Notes: generated by a model not told the origin, from the letters alone. Counted from the stretch's first letter, positions 8,287 to 16,826 are shown. The stretch is 21,626 nt of DNA from Thiobacillus sp. UBA2186 (GCA_002327405.1 DCVO01000024.1:242-21867), one strand, 5' to 3'. Translations and numbers: made by a program.

Positions 8287-9138
8287 TCATGTGTTCCAGA
8301 TGCGCGGCGCCATCGGCGCCGTCTGCGTCAACGGCTCGCGCAATGCGTGCCAGACCTGCGTGAAGCATTCGCGCGCCTGTTCCGCCGAGTCGCCCAGGTA
8401 GCGGGCCACCATCAGGCCGGGCAGCAGGGTCACGCCAAAGCCCGCTCCCTTCGCTTCGATCTTGCGGCAGGCATTCAGCATGGCCGTATTCAAGACATCG
8501 CTTGCCGCCAGCAGCGTGCCCGTCACGCCGTGCCCGGCCAGTCCCGCCGCTGCATTCAGCACCCGGCTGCCGCCTGCAATCACCGCGCGCTCCAGCCAGA
8601 GCGGCCGGCCTTCGCGCCGCAGTTCCGTGTGCAGGCGCAGCCTGCCGCGGCCGAAAGTCTCGCCGCGCGCACTGCGGCCCAGGCACAGCACGTCCCAGCC
8701 CACGAAGGCCGCGCCGTGCGCGAGCTCGATGCGGTTTGCCATTTGCGCATGCGCGCCGTCGAAAACGATGGACTCCTGCGGCAGCCATTCCGCCACCGCC
8801 CCGGTGCCAACATTCAGCGCCAGCGTCTGCCGTGCCGGGAAGGCGTCGCTGCGGTACCACTTGGTCGCGCCCGGCGTGGTCAGCAGCGCATGCGCGCGTT
8901 CGCCGACGTTTATCTCCAGTTCCAGCTCGTCTCCGCCGGCGATGCCGCCGGGCGGGTGCAGCACGATGGCATGGCACACGCGATCGCCTTCCGGGTACAG
9001 CGGGCGCTGAATGCACAGCGGTCCCGTGTGGCTGCGCCGCGCCAGCACCGTCGTCTGCTGCCGCCGTTCGAAATCCAGTTCCAGCCGCGCCTGCCAGCCG
9101 CTGCGCAATCGTTCGGCGAGGACAGCCACTCCATCCAT
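8287..9138 (-). CDS. ureD: Urease accessory protein UreD
   Basis: The product is 283 aa. Recognisable UreD segments include SHTGPLCIQRPLYPEG near the N-terminus, LHPPGGIAGGDEL, TTPGATKWYRS and QESIVFDGA. UreD (UreH) is a beta-helical scaffold that binds apo-urease and forms, with UreF and UreG, the complex that inserts nickel. The frame stays open far upstream within urtE. I take the ATG at 9138 because it gives a family-typical start and overlaps the urtE stop by one base (TGATG), tying the transporter and urease genes into one operon. Confidence 0.95.
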   Translation of the reverse strand: MDGVAVLAERLRSGWQARLELDFERRQQTTVLARRSHTGPLCIQRPLYPEGDRVCHAIVLHPPGGIAGGDELELEINVGERAHALLTTPGATKWYRSDAFPARQTLALNVGTGAVAEWLPQESIVFDGAHAQMANRIELAHGAAFVGWDVLCLGRSARGETFGRGRLRLHTELRREGRPLWLERAVIAGGSRVLNAAAGLAGHGVTGTLLAASDVLNTAMLNACRKIEAKGAGFGVTLLPGLMVARYLGDSAEQARECFTQVWHALREPLTQTAPMAPRIWNT

Positions 9139-9830
9139 CACACCGCCAGCAGCTCGCGCACGCCGTCCTTGTCCATGTCGCAACCGGCGCCGCGCTTGAT
9201 GATTTCGCCGCGCTCCATCACCAGGTACTGGTCGGCCAGCGAACGCGCGAAGTCGTAGTACTGCTCCACCAGCAGGATGGCCATGCTGCCTTCCTCGGCC
9301 AGGCTGCGGATGGCGCGCTCGATGTCCTTGATGATGGAAGGCTGGATGCCCTCGGTGGGCTCGTCCAGGATCAGCAGTTTCGGTCCGAAGGCCAGCGCGC
9401 GCCCGATCGCCAGCTGCTGCTGCTGCCCGCCGGACAGGTCGCCGCCTCGCCGCTTCATCATCTGCTTCAGCACCGGGAACATCTCGAAGATGCGTTCCGG
9501 GATGGGCGTGCCGGCGGGCCGCGCGGCCAGGCCCATGCGCAGGTTTTCCTCCACGGTCAGGCGCGGGAAGATTTCCCTTCCCTGCGGCACATAACCGATG
9601 CCGGCTTTCACCCGCGCGTGCGAGGCCGCGTTGGTGATGTCCTCGCCGCCGAAGCGGATCGCGCCGGTTTTCGCCGGCACCAGGCCCATCAGGCATTTGA
9701 GCAGGGTGGTCTTGCCGACGCCGTTGCGGCCGAGCAGGCAGGTGACCTGCCCGGTGGGCGCATCGAAAGAGATGTCGCGCAGGATGTGGCTGCCGCCGTA
9801 ATACTGGTTGAGGTTTTCCACATGCAACAT
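9138..9830 (-). CDS. urtE: Urea ABC transporter ATP-binding protein UrtE
   Basis: The product is 230 aa. It is a LivF-type ABC ATPase with Walker A GRNGVGKTT (34-42), the Q-loop region near VPQGREIFPRL, signature LSGGQ, Walker B LLILDEP followed by TEGIQP, and the H-loop position replaced by the VEQYYDF segment typical of branched-chain/urea family ATPases. It pairs with UrtD to energise urea uptake across the inner membrane. It starts two bases after the urtD stop. Assignment as UrtE rather than LivF rests on its position between urtD and ureD and on the GIQPSIIKDI sequence. Confidence 0.95.
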   Translation of the reverse strand: MLHVENLNQYYGGSHILRDISFDAPTGQVTCLLGRNGVGKTTLLKCLMGLVPAKTGAIRFGGEDITNAASHARVKAGIGYVPQGREIFPRLTVEENLRMGLAARPAGTPIPERIFEMFPVLKQMMKRRGGDLSGGQQQQLAIGRALAFGPKLLILDEPTEGIQPSIIKDIERAIRSLAEEGSMAILLVEQYYDFARSLADQYLVMERGEIIKRGAGCDMDKDGVRELLAV

Positions 9831-9832
9831 GG

Positions 9833-10656
<824 letters not shown>

Positions 10657-10660
<4 letters not shown>

Positions 10661-11763
10661 GCGGCCCTCGCCGTGCGGATGCGCTGCCATAGCCCCACCA
10701 CGCCTTGCGGCAGCCACAGGGTAACGCCGACGAACAGCGCGCCCAGGAAGAACAGCCAGTACTCGGGAAAAGCCACGGTGAAATAGCTTTTGGCCAGGTT
10801 GACGATGGCCGCTCCGATCACCGGGCCGATCAGCGTGCCGCGCCCGCCCACCGCCACCCAGATGGCGATCTCGATGGAATTGGCCGGCGACATCTCGCCG
10901 GGGTTGATGATGCCGACCTGCGGCACGTACAAGGCGCCGGCGATGGCGCAGAGCATGGCCGACAGCGTCCAGACGAAGAGCTTGTAGTGCAGCGGGTTGT
11001 AGCCGATGAACATGACCCGCGATTCGGCGTCGCGGATCGCGGTCAGGATGCGGCCGAACTTGGAGGTGACCAGGTAGCGCCCCAGCAGCAGCGTCAGCAT
11101 CAGCGCCAGCGCCGACAGCGCGAACAGCGTGGCGCGCATTTCCGGCGAGGTGATGTCGTAGCCGAGGATGCGCTTGAAGTCGGTGAAGCCGTTGTTGCCG
11201 CCGAAGCCGGTCTCGTTGCGGAAGAACAGCAGCATGGCCGCGAAGGTGAGGGCCTGGGTGATGATGGAGAAATACACCCCCTTGATGCGCGAGCGGAAGG
11301 CGAAGTAGCCGAAGACATAGGCCACCAGCGCCGGCACCGCCAGCACCAGCAGCAGCGACCACATGATCGAGTCGGTGCCGAGCCAGTACCAGGGCAGTTC
11401 CTTCCAGTCCAGGAAGACCATGAAGTCGGGCAGGGTGGAATGGTATGAACCGTCGGTGCCGATCTCGCGCATCAGGTACATGCCGAAGGCGTAGCCGCCG
11501 AGCGCGAAGAACACGCCGTGGCCCAGCGAGAGGATGCCGGCATAGCCCCAGATCAGGTCCATCGCCACCGCCACGATGGCGTAGCACATCAGCTTGCCGC
11601 CCAGGGTGATGACGTAGTTCGATACGTAAAACGCGCTGTCGGCGGGCGCGAACAGATGCAGCGCCGGCATGACCACCAGGGTGACGGCGGCGAACACCGC
11701 CATGGCGATCCAGCCGCTGCGCGGCATGGCCGAGAGGAAACGGATGGTGAAGGGCTTACGCAT
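10657..11763 (-). CDS. urtC: Urea ABC transporter permease UrtC
   Basis: The product is 368 aa, LivM-like. Multiple hydrophobic segments span roughly residues 18-345. The family loop is MDLIWGYAGILSLGHGVFFALGGY (about 68-91), and NETGFGGNNGFTDF is a UrtC-specific loop I recognise. The C-terminus has VAVGGRGTLIGPVIGA. It forms the heterodimeric inner-membrane channel with UrtB. The ribosome-binding site is weak (AAGG about 13 bases upstream), and a 133-bp gap containing an inverted repeat separates it from urtB, the widest break inside the operon. Confidence 0.96.
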
Positions 11764-11795
11764 CGGCTAATGCCTTGGGAAGACGCAGACAATTT

Positions 11796-11886
11796 CCGTC
11801 ATCGCGAGGAGCGAAGCGACGCGGCGATCCAGGGATGGCGGATTTCCCAGGCATCCTGGATTGCTTCGCGATGCTCGCAATGACGG
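11796..11886. repeat. MITE-like inverted repeat in the urtB-urtC gap
   Basis: The left arm at 11796-11833 begins CCGTCATCGCGAG and ends GATCCAGG. The right arm at 11855-11886 is its reverse complement (on the other strand CCGTCATTGCGAG, ending AATCCAGG), with one small indel and a few changes. About 21 bp lie between the arms. Sequences of this type (GTCAT-GCGAG-GCGAAGC-ATCC) are widely dispersed non-coding repeats in bacteria. In the urt transcript it would fold into a long hairpin between the urtB stop (11899) and the urtC start (11763). Confidence 0.8.
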
Positions 11887-11898
11887 ATCGTGCTGTAT

Positions 11899-13482
11899 TC
11901 ATGACTCGACGAACCTGCCCTTGAGGGCGAACAGCCCCTGCGGACGCTTCTGGATGAAGACGATGATGAACACCAGCACCACGATCTTGGCGATCACCGC
12001 GCCGGCCCAGCCTTCCAGGAACTTGGTCACCACGCCCAGGCCCAGCGCCGCCCACACCGCGCCGGCCAGCTGGCCCACGCCGCCCAGCACCACCACCATG
12101 AAGGAATCGACGATGTAGCCCTGCCCCATGTCCGGCCCGACGTTGGCGATCTGCGACAGCGCCACCCCTCCCAGGCCGGCGATGCCCGCGCCCAGACCGA
12201 AGGCAAGAGTGTCGATGCGCGCGGTGGGCACGCCGACGCAGCCGGCCATGGCGCGGTTCTGGGTGACGGCGCGCACGAACATGCCCAGCCGGGTCTTCTG
12301 CATCAGCACCCACACCAGGCCCAGCACGAACAGGGTAAAGCCGATGATGACGATGCGGTTCCACGGCAGCACCAGGCCGGCCATCGGTTCCACGCCGCCC
12401 GACATCCAGGCCGGGTTGGCGACTTCCACGTTCTGCGCGCCGAACAGCACGCGCGCGGCCTGGATCAGGATCAGGCTCAGGCCCCAGGTCGCGAGCAGGG
12501 TTTCCAGCGGCCGGCCGTACAGCCAGCGGATGACGCTGCGCTCCAGCACGACCCCCACCAGCGCGGCAGCCATGAAGGCGGCGGGGATGGCGGCAAGCAC
12601 GTACCAGTCGAGATACCCGGGCAGGTAAGTGCGGAACAGGCCCTGCATGAAGTAGGTGGCGTAGGCGCCCACCATCAGCAACTCGCCGTGCGCCATGTTG
12701 ATCACGCCCATGACGCCGTAGGTGATGGCCAGGCCCAGCGCGGCCAGCAGCAGGATGCTGCCCAGCGACAGCCCGGAAAACACCTGGCCTATGCTCTCGC
12801 CGATGGCCAGGCGCGACTCGATCACCCTGAGCGAGGACTTGGCCGCATTGCGCACCCGCTCGTCGGCTTCGATCTTGGGGTCGAGCAGGGGCAGCAGCAG
12901 GTTCCTGGTATTGGGGGTGGCGTTGTCCGCCAGCGCCTCTACCGCGGCCAGCCGGGCGTCGGCCTCCGCGTTGCCGAGGTTGGCCAGGGCGTGGGCCAGC
13001 TTCAGCAGCTTTTTGATTTCGGGGTCGGTTTCCCTGGCCAGCGCCTGCGCCAGGATCGGCGCCATTTCCATGCCGGCATTGGTCTGCAGCTCCCGGGCCG
13101 CGGTCAGGCGCACTTCGCGGTCGGGGTTGAGCAGCCGCAGCGAGGCGATGGCATTGGTCAGCTCGGCGCGGATGCGGTTGTTGATGGTGATGGATTCGTA
13201 GCTCTCGGGCGCGGGTTCGATCGCTTCGCCGCTTGCGGCGTCCACGGCCTTGTCGTCTTCCATCAGGAAAATCCTGTCGCCCCCGACGTAGAGCTCGTCG
13301 TTGGCAAGGGCCTTCAGCACTTTGACGGCGTCGCGGTCGGCGCTGGCGCCAAGCTGCTGAATGGCGGCAATCTTGTCATCCGATTCTTCCGCCGCCAGCT
13401 GCCCGATCAGGGCGGGGTCGAGCGCAGCCACGGCGGGCAGCGCGCAAAACCAGAACAGCAGGGGTATCAGGATGCGTTTCAT
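11899..13482 (-). CDS. urtB: Urea ABC transporter permease UrtB, with N-terminal periplasmic repeat domain
   Basis: The product is 527 aa. A signal peptide (1 to about 20) is followed by an Ala/Leu-rich helical region with HEAT-like repeats (about 22-215, for example EVRLTAARELQ and ADARLAAVEALADN). The LivH-like permease follows (about 225-520), including YGVMGVINMAHGELLMVGAYATY and MFVRAVTQNRAMAGCVGVPT. The extended N-terminus is normal for proteobacterial UrtB (TIGR03409-type) and is absent from LivH. The frame is open further upstream across the urtA end, but the ATG at 13482 begins a clean signal peptide. It forms the channel with UrtC. Confidence 0.95.
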   Translation of the reverse strand: MKRILIPLLFWFCALPAVAALDPALIGQLAAEESDDKIAAIQQLGASADRDAVKVLKALANDELYVGGDRIFLMEDDKAVDAASGEAIEPAPESYESITINNRIRAELTNAIASLRLLNPDREVRLTAARELQTNAGMEMAPILAQALARETDPEIKKLLKLAHALANLGNAEADARLAAVEALADNATPNTRNLLLPLLDPKIEADERVRNAAKSSLRVIESRLAIGESIGQVFSGLSLGSILLLAALGLAITYGVMGVINMAHGELLMVGAYATYFMQGLFRTYLPGYLDWYVLAAIPAAFMAAALVGVVLERSVIRWLYGRPLETLLATWGLSLILIQAARVLFGAQNVEVANPAWMSGGVEPMAGLVLPWNRIVIIGFTLFVLGLVWVLMQKTRLGMFVRAVTQNRAMAGCVGVPTARIDTLAFGLGAGIAGLGGVALSQIANVGPDMGQGYIVDSFMVVVLGGVGQLAGAVWAALGLGVVTKFLEGWAGAVIAKIVVLVFIIVFIQKRPQGLFALKGRFVES

Positions 13483-13498
13483 GTGGCTTCTTATCAAG

Positions 13499-13525
13499 CG
13501 CGCACCCGGACGGCCCGGGTGCGCG
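13499..13525 (-). terminator. Strong hairpin between urtA and urtB (attenuator or mRNA-stabilising)
   Basis: An 11-bp GC-rich stem (13499-13509 with 13515-13525, loop ACGGC) lies 22 bp after the urtA stop. On the minus strand it is followed by TTGATAAG rather than a T-run, so it is not a clean intrinsic terminator. It is better read as partial attenuation, or as a 3' block protecting the highly expressed binding-protein message. Confidence 0.5.
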
Positions 13526-13547
13526 TACCTCGCGGAATCAAAGCGGA

Positions 13548-14816
13548 TTACTTGCTGTCCGGCTCGTTCTTCTTCTTGTCGTTGCCGGGGATGTAGGGGC
13601 TCCAGGGCTGGGCGCGCACCGGGCCCTTGGTCTTCCACACCACGTTGAACTGGCCGTCGGCGCGCACTTCGCCGATCAGCACCGGCTTGTGCAGGTGATG
13701 GTTCTTCTCGTCCATCTTGATGGTGAAGCCCGACGGCGCCTTGAAGGTCTGCCCGGCCATGGCGGCGATCACCTTGTCCACGTCGGTGGACCTGGCCTTC
13801 TCCACCGCCTGCTTCCACATGTGGATGCCGATATAGGTGGCTTCCATCGGATCGTTGGTCACCACGGTGTCGGCGTTGGGCAGCTTCTGCTTCCTGGCCC
13901 AGTCCTTGTACATCTTGATGAAGGCGGTGTTGGTCGGGTTCTTTACCGACTGGAAGTAGTTCCACGCCGCCAGGTGGCCCACCAGCGGCTTGGTGTCCAC
14001 GCCGCGCAGCTCTTCCTCACCCACCGAGAACGCCACCACCGGCACGTCGGTCGCCTTCAGGCCGGCGTTGCCCAGTTCCTTGTAGAAGGGCACGTTGGAG
14101 TCGCCGTTGATGGTGGAGACCACCGCCGTCTTCTTGCCTTCGGAGGCGAATTTCTTGATTTTCGCAATGATGGTCTGGTAGTCGCTGTGACCGAAGGGGG
14201 TGTACTCCTCCATGATGTCGGCATCCTTCACGCCTTTACTATGCAGAAACGCGCGCAGTATCTTGTTGGTGGTGCGCGGGTACACGTAGTCGGTGCCCAG
14301 CAGCACGAAGCGCCTGGCCGAACCGCCGTCCTTGCTCATCAGGTATTCCACCGCCGGGATCGCCTGCTGGTTGGGCGCGGCGCCGGTGTAGAACACGTTC
14401 TTCTCAAGCTCTTCGCCTTCGTACTGCACGGGGTAGAACAAGAGGCCATTGAGTTCCTTGAACACCGGTAGCACCGACTTGCGCGACACCGAAGTCCAGC
14501 AGCCGAACACCACGTCGACCTTGTCCTTGGCCAAAAGCTGGCGCGCCTTTTCGGCAAACAGCGGCCAGTTGGAAGCCGGGTCCACCACTACCGGCTCCAG
14601 CTTCCTGCCCATCACGCCGCCGTGGGCGTTGATGTCGGCTATGGTCATCAGCGCGGTTTCCTTCAGTGCCGTTTCGGAAATGGCCATGGTGCCCGACAGC
14701 GAATGCAGAATGCCGACCTTGATGGTGTCGGCGGCGAAAGCGGAAAAGCTGCTCAAACCCGCGGCAGCCAGGGCCACGGATAGCGTGGCTACCTTGATGA
14801 AATTGCGACGTTGCAT
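13548..14816 (-). CDS. urtA: Urea ABC transporter substrate-binding protein UrtA
   Basis: The product is 422 aa. The N-terminus MQRRNFIKVATL carries a twin-Arg followed by a hydrophobic stretch, ending SAFA before ADTIKVGILHSLSGTMAISE, so export is by Tat or Sec. The mature part is a two-domain periplasmic binding protein of the amide/branched-chain family. It carries UrtA-typical segments GGVMGRKLEPVVVDPASNWP, VFGCWTSVSRKSVLPVFKE and LLFYPVQYEGEE. It captures urea and delivers it to UrtBC. AGGGAG (14823-14828) with good spacing fixes the ATG at 14816. It is the first gene of the urt-ure block, with its promoter presumably in 14817-15002. Confidence 0.97.
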   Translation of the reverse strand: MQRRNFIKVATLSVALAAAGLSSFSAFAADTIKVGILHSLSGTMAISETALKETALMTIADINAHGGVMGRKLEPVVVDPASNWPLFAEKARQLLAKDKVDVVFGCWTSVSRKSVLPVFKELNGLLFYPVQYEGEELEKNVFYTGAAPNQQAIPAVEYLMSKDGGSARRFVLLGTDYVYPRTTNKILRAFLHSKGVKDADIMEEYTPFGHSDYQTIIAKIKKFASEGKKTAVVSTINGDSNVPFYKELGNAGLKATDVPVVAFSVGEEELRGVDTKPLVGHLAAWNYFQSVKNPTNTAFIKMYKDWARKQKLPNADTVVTNDPMEATYIGIHMWKQAVEKARSTDVDKVIAAMAGQTFKAPSGFTIKMDEKNHHLHKPVLIGEVRADGQFNVVWKTKGPVRAQPWSPYIPGNDKKKNEPDSK

Positions 14817-15002
14817 GAAAGGCTCCCTATGAAGTTGATTGGACGGACTGAGGGCGAGGTTCAGTCAGGGGCCAGATTACGGAGCCGGGGAGGGGAGGGG
14901 TATACGTCAGATGGCGTACATCGGGGACAAAGGTGATTTCGCCTGCGCTGTTGCCGCGGCTATATCCAAACCTGTATATTTTGAAACCGGTATATTTTGG
15001 GC
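14817..15002. promoter_or_regulatory. Upstream region of the urt-ure operon with a candidate operator
   Basis: This 186-bp stretch separates urtA (minus) from the broken HTH gene (plus). It contains an inverted repeat TATACG-N8-CGTACA at 14901-14920 (one mismatch), about 85-104 bp upstream of urtA. It also contains three adjacent GGGG tracts spaced by single A (14887-14900) on the plus strand, with another GGGG at 14868-14871. I searched by eye for a sigma-54 GG-N10-GC promoter and found no convincing one. A palindrome of this size fits a dimeric HTH regulator such as the LuxR-type regulator encoded at 16832-17776, but this is conjecture. Confidence 0.35.
14974..14999 (+). promoter_or_regulatory. 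Two direct GTATATTTTG repeats before the broken HTH gene
   Basis: GTATATTTTG occurs at 14974-14983 and 14990-14999, 16 bp apart, just before the ATG at 15003. The AT-rich pair stands out from the GC-rich surroundings. It could be the promoter or an autoregulatory operator of the antitoxin-like gene. Confidence 0.4.
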
Positions 15003-15403
15003 ATGAAACCCGACACTTACGCCAGCGTATGGGACGCGATTGCCGACACCCCTGAAGAAGCGGCCAACCTCGGCGCCCGCGCCGAGCTCATGCAAACGGG
15101 CATGCGGCAGCGCCAACCCGAATCAGGAACGCAGCGCACCGCCGTGTCCGTTCCCTCTCCCCGGCCCTCTCCCCGAGGGAGAGGGGGACGAAGAAACGCT
15201 TCGCGTTGTTTCACGTTAAAATCGCCGCCATCGTGGAGGAAAACGGCTGGACCCGGGCCGAAGCCGCCCGCCGCTGCGGCGTCACCCAGCCGCGAATGAA
15301 CGACCTGCTGCGTGGACGCGTATCGCGCTTCTCACTCGACGCCCTGGTGAACATCGCCACGGCATTAGGCCGGCGCGTGCACGTGGAGATGGAAGCGGCG
15401 TAA
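15003..15403 (+). pseudogene. Broken antitoxin-like HTH (HigA/XRE, HTH_37-type) gene
   Basis: The first 30 codons encode MKPDTYASVWDAIADTPEEA up to AELM, the typical N-terminus of short XRE proteins paired with RelE/HigB toxins. The rest of the domain (KIAAIVEENGWTRAEAARRC, then GVTQPRMNDLLRG, LDALVNIATALG and RVHVEMEAA) resumes at 15218 in another frame. The 125 bp between (about 15093-15217) carry a palindromic repeat and shift the frame by two. The downstream half could still start from a TTG at 15206 and would keep a whole HTH of 65 aa, but no ribosome-binding site supports this. No toxin gene is next to it. The gene therefore looks like a decayed toxin-antitoxin remnant. Confidence 0.7.
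15152..15185. repeat. GC-rich palindromic repeat inserted in the HTH gene
   Basis: A 9-bp perfect stem CCCTCTCCC/GGGAGAGGG (15165-15173 with 15177-15185, loop CGA) is preceded by TCCCTCTCCCC and GG. It has the same architecture as the repeat at 8250-8282, with T for C variants. It is the core of the segment that interrupts the HTH gene. A smaller AACGC-TTC-GCGTT hairpin follows at about 15195-15207. Confidence 0.75.
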
Positions 15404-15438
15404 GGTTTTCGGTAGTCAAGGTGCATCAGGAAAATGTG

Positions 15439-15486
15439 TTGATGCAAGACCTGACCCCGATATGCTGACCTGACCCCGATATTGCA
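15439..15486. repeat. GACCTGACCCCGATA repeats, left cluster
   Basis: Two copies lie here: CAAGACCTGACCCCGATA at 15445-15462, preceded by TTGATG, and a second TGACCTGACCCCGATATTGCAT at about 15467-15486. The outer ends read ATGCAA and TTGCAT, which are inverted. The same unit is found on the other side of the LLM gene at 16657-16826. Confidence 0.85.
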
Positions 15487-15534
15487 TGGAACAATGTCGG
15501 ATGCAGGCGGGCGGGAACGGACCGTGACCCGGGG

Positions 15535-15564
15535 TTGAATGCACAGGGGCTAAGGCTACATAAT
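15535..15564 (+). promoter_or_regulatory. Candidate sigma-70 promoter for the LLM oxidoreductase gene
   Basis: TTGAAT (15535-15540) and CATAAT (15559-15564) are spaced by 18 bp and lie about 38 bp upstream of the ATG at 15602. Both hexamers are near the consensus, and the spacing is acceptable. The promoter lies between the left repeat cluster and the gene, so the cassette carries its own transcription start. Confidence 0.4.
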
Positions 15565-15601
15565 CTTTGATCTCGCGATCCGAAGAGGAAGAGGATCATC
15601 C

Positions 15602-16609
15602 ATGCAGCATTTTTCCCTGCTCGACCTGTCGCCCATACCGGAGGGTGGCACCGCTGCGGACGCGCTTCACAATACGCTGGATCTCGCGCGCCTTGCCGAA
15701 TCGCTCGGCTATCATCGTTACTGGCTCGCGGAACATCATAATATGCCGGGCATCGCCAGCGCCGCGACCGCCGTGTTGATCGGACAGGTGGCGGCGGCAA
15801 CCGCGACGATGAGGATCGGCGCGGGTGGCGTCATGTTGCCCAATCATGCGCCGCTGATAATTGCCGAACAGTTCGGCACGCTGGAAACGCTGTTCCCGGG
15901 GCGGATTGACCTCGGGCTCGGCCGCGCGCCCGGAACCGACGCCGCCACCGCACGGGCTCTGCGCCGTCACACGGACAGTGGCGACCGCTTTCCCCAGGAT
16001 GTGGCCGAGCTTCTCTACTACCTCGACGATGCCCCGCAAGATGCGCCGATCAAAGCCGTGCCCGGCGAGGGGACGCATGTTCCCGTGTGGATTCTGGGTT
16101 CCAGCCTATTCGGCGCCGAGTTTGCCGCCCATATGGGGCTTCCCTACGCCTTCGCGTCGCATTTCGCGCCGCAGATGCTGGACGTCGCGATGCGGACATA
16201 TCGCGAGACCTTCCGGCCATCGAAATGGCTGGCGCGGCCGCGCACGATGATGGCTGTCGGCGTTTTCGCGGCGGATACCAATGAAGAGGCCCACTACCTT
16301 CGGTCCTCGCAACTTCTGGCATTCGCTCGCTTGCGCACGGGTCGTCCCGGCAAGCTGCCCCGTCCGGTCAGGGATGTCGCCGCCGAGATCCCGCCAGCCG
16401 TCCTGGCGCAGGTCGAGACCGCAATGTCCTGTTCGGCGACCGGCACCCGTGACGAGGTGCGCAGGCAGCTTTCCGACCTCCTCGCGCGCCACGCGCCGGA
16501 CGAACTGATGGTGACCGGGATGATTCACGATCACGCGGCGCGACTGCGGTCCTTCGCCATCGCCGCCGATGCACTCAAGGATCTCTCCGGGGCGCAATCC
16601 GCCAATTGA
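15602..16609 (+). CDS. LLM-class (luciferase-like) flavin-dependent oxidoreductase
   Basis: The product is 335 aa, a bacterial-luciferase-like monooxygenase of the MsnO8/YhbW type. Evidence is the N-terminal LLDLSPIPEGGTAADAL and the flavin-site segment YWLAEHHNMPGIASAATAVL (40-59). RIGAGGVMLPNHAPLIIAEQ (71-90) and FPGRIDLGLGRAPGTD (98-113) follow. Later segments include PVWILGSSLFGA and GLPYAFASHFAP. Members use FMN or F420 to oxidise or hydroxylate small organic substrates. The substrate here is unknown. GAGGAAGAGG lies upstream of the ATG at 15602. It is the only intact plus-strand gene in this half of the window and is bracketed by clusters of one repeat, so it may have arrived as an insert. 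It is not co-directional with any neighbour. Confidence 0.9.
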   Translation: MQHFSLLDLSPIPEGGTAADALHNTLDLARLAESLGYHRYWLAEHHNMPGIASAATAVLIGQVAAATATMRIGAGGVMLPNHAPLIIAEQFGTLETLFPGRIDLGLGRAPGTDAATARALRRHTDSGDRFPQDVAELLYYLDDAPQDAPIKAVPGEGTHVPVWILGSSLFGAEFAAHMGLPYAFASHFAPQMLDVAMRTYRETFRPSKWLARPRTMMAVGVFAADTNEEAHYLRSSQLLAFARLRTGRPGKLPRPVRDVAAEIPPAVLAQVETAMSCSATGTRDEVRRQLSDLLARHAPDELMVTGMIHDHAARLRSFAIAADALKDLSGAQSAN

Positions 16610-16656
16610 ACGGCTTCGGGGCGTATCCGAAAGGCTGGCGGCGTGTCGGGATCGAT

Positions 16657-16826
16657 GTTGATGCAAGACCTGACCCCGATAGTGACCCCGTTGATGCAAG
16701 ACCTGACCCCGATAGTGACCCCGCTATTGCTGCATTGCAAGACCTGACCCCGATATTCTGACCCCGATATTCCGATATTGTTGATGACCCCGATATTGTT
16801 GACCAAGACCTGACCCCGATATTGTT
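16657..16826. repeat. GACCTGACCCCGATA repeats, right cluster with a 33-bp tandem duplication
   Basis: Full units CAAGACCTGACCCCGATA start at 16664, 16697, 16738 and 16804. Shortened copies (TGACCCCGATAT) lie near 16758 and 16784. The 33 bp at 16657-16689 are repeated exactly at 16690-16722. The array ends 5 bp before the stop codon of the response regulator (16832) and fills nearly the whole 222-bp gap after the LLM gene. No ORF, terminator or RNA gene is visible in it. Repeats of this kind are, as far as I recall, linked to REP-associated tyrosine transposases (RAYT), but no transposase gene is present here. Confidence 0.85.

Noticed and set aside
14817..14960. Sigma-54 (NtrC-dependent) promoter before urtA
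   Set aside because: Reading the minus strand, I found no TGG-type -24 element with a correctly spaced -12 GC.
15206..15403. An independent 65-aa HTH protein starting at TTG
   Set aside because: The upstream 30 codons of the same family are still visible in another frame, the TTG has no ribosome-binding site, and a repeat separates the halves. I treat it as the tail of a pseudogene.
16657..16826. Repeated units that could suggest a CRISPR array
   Set aside because: Units are unevenly spaced, partly tandem without spacers, vary in length, and no cas gene is present.
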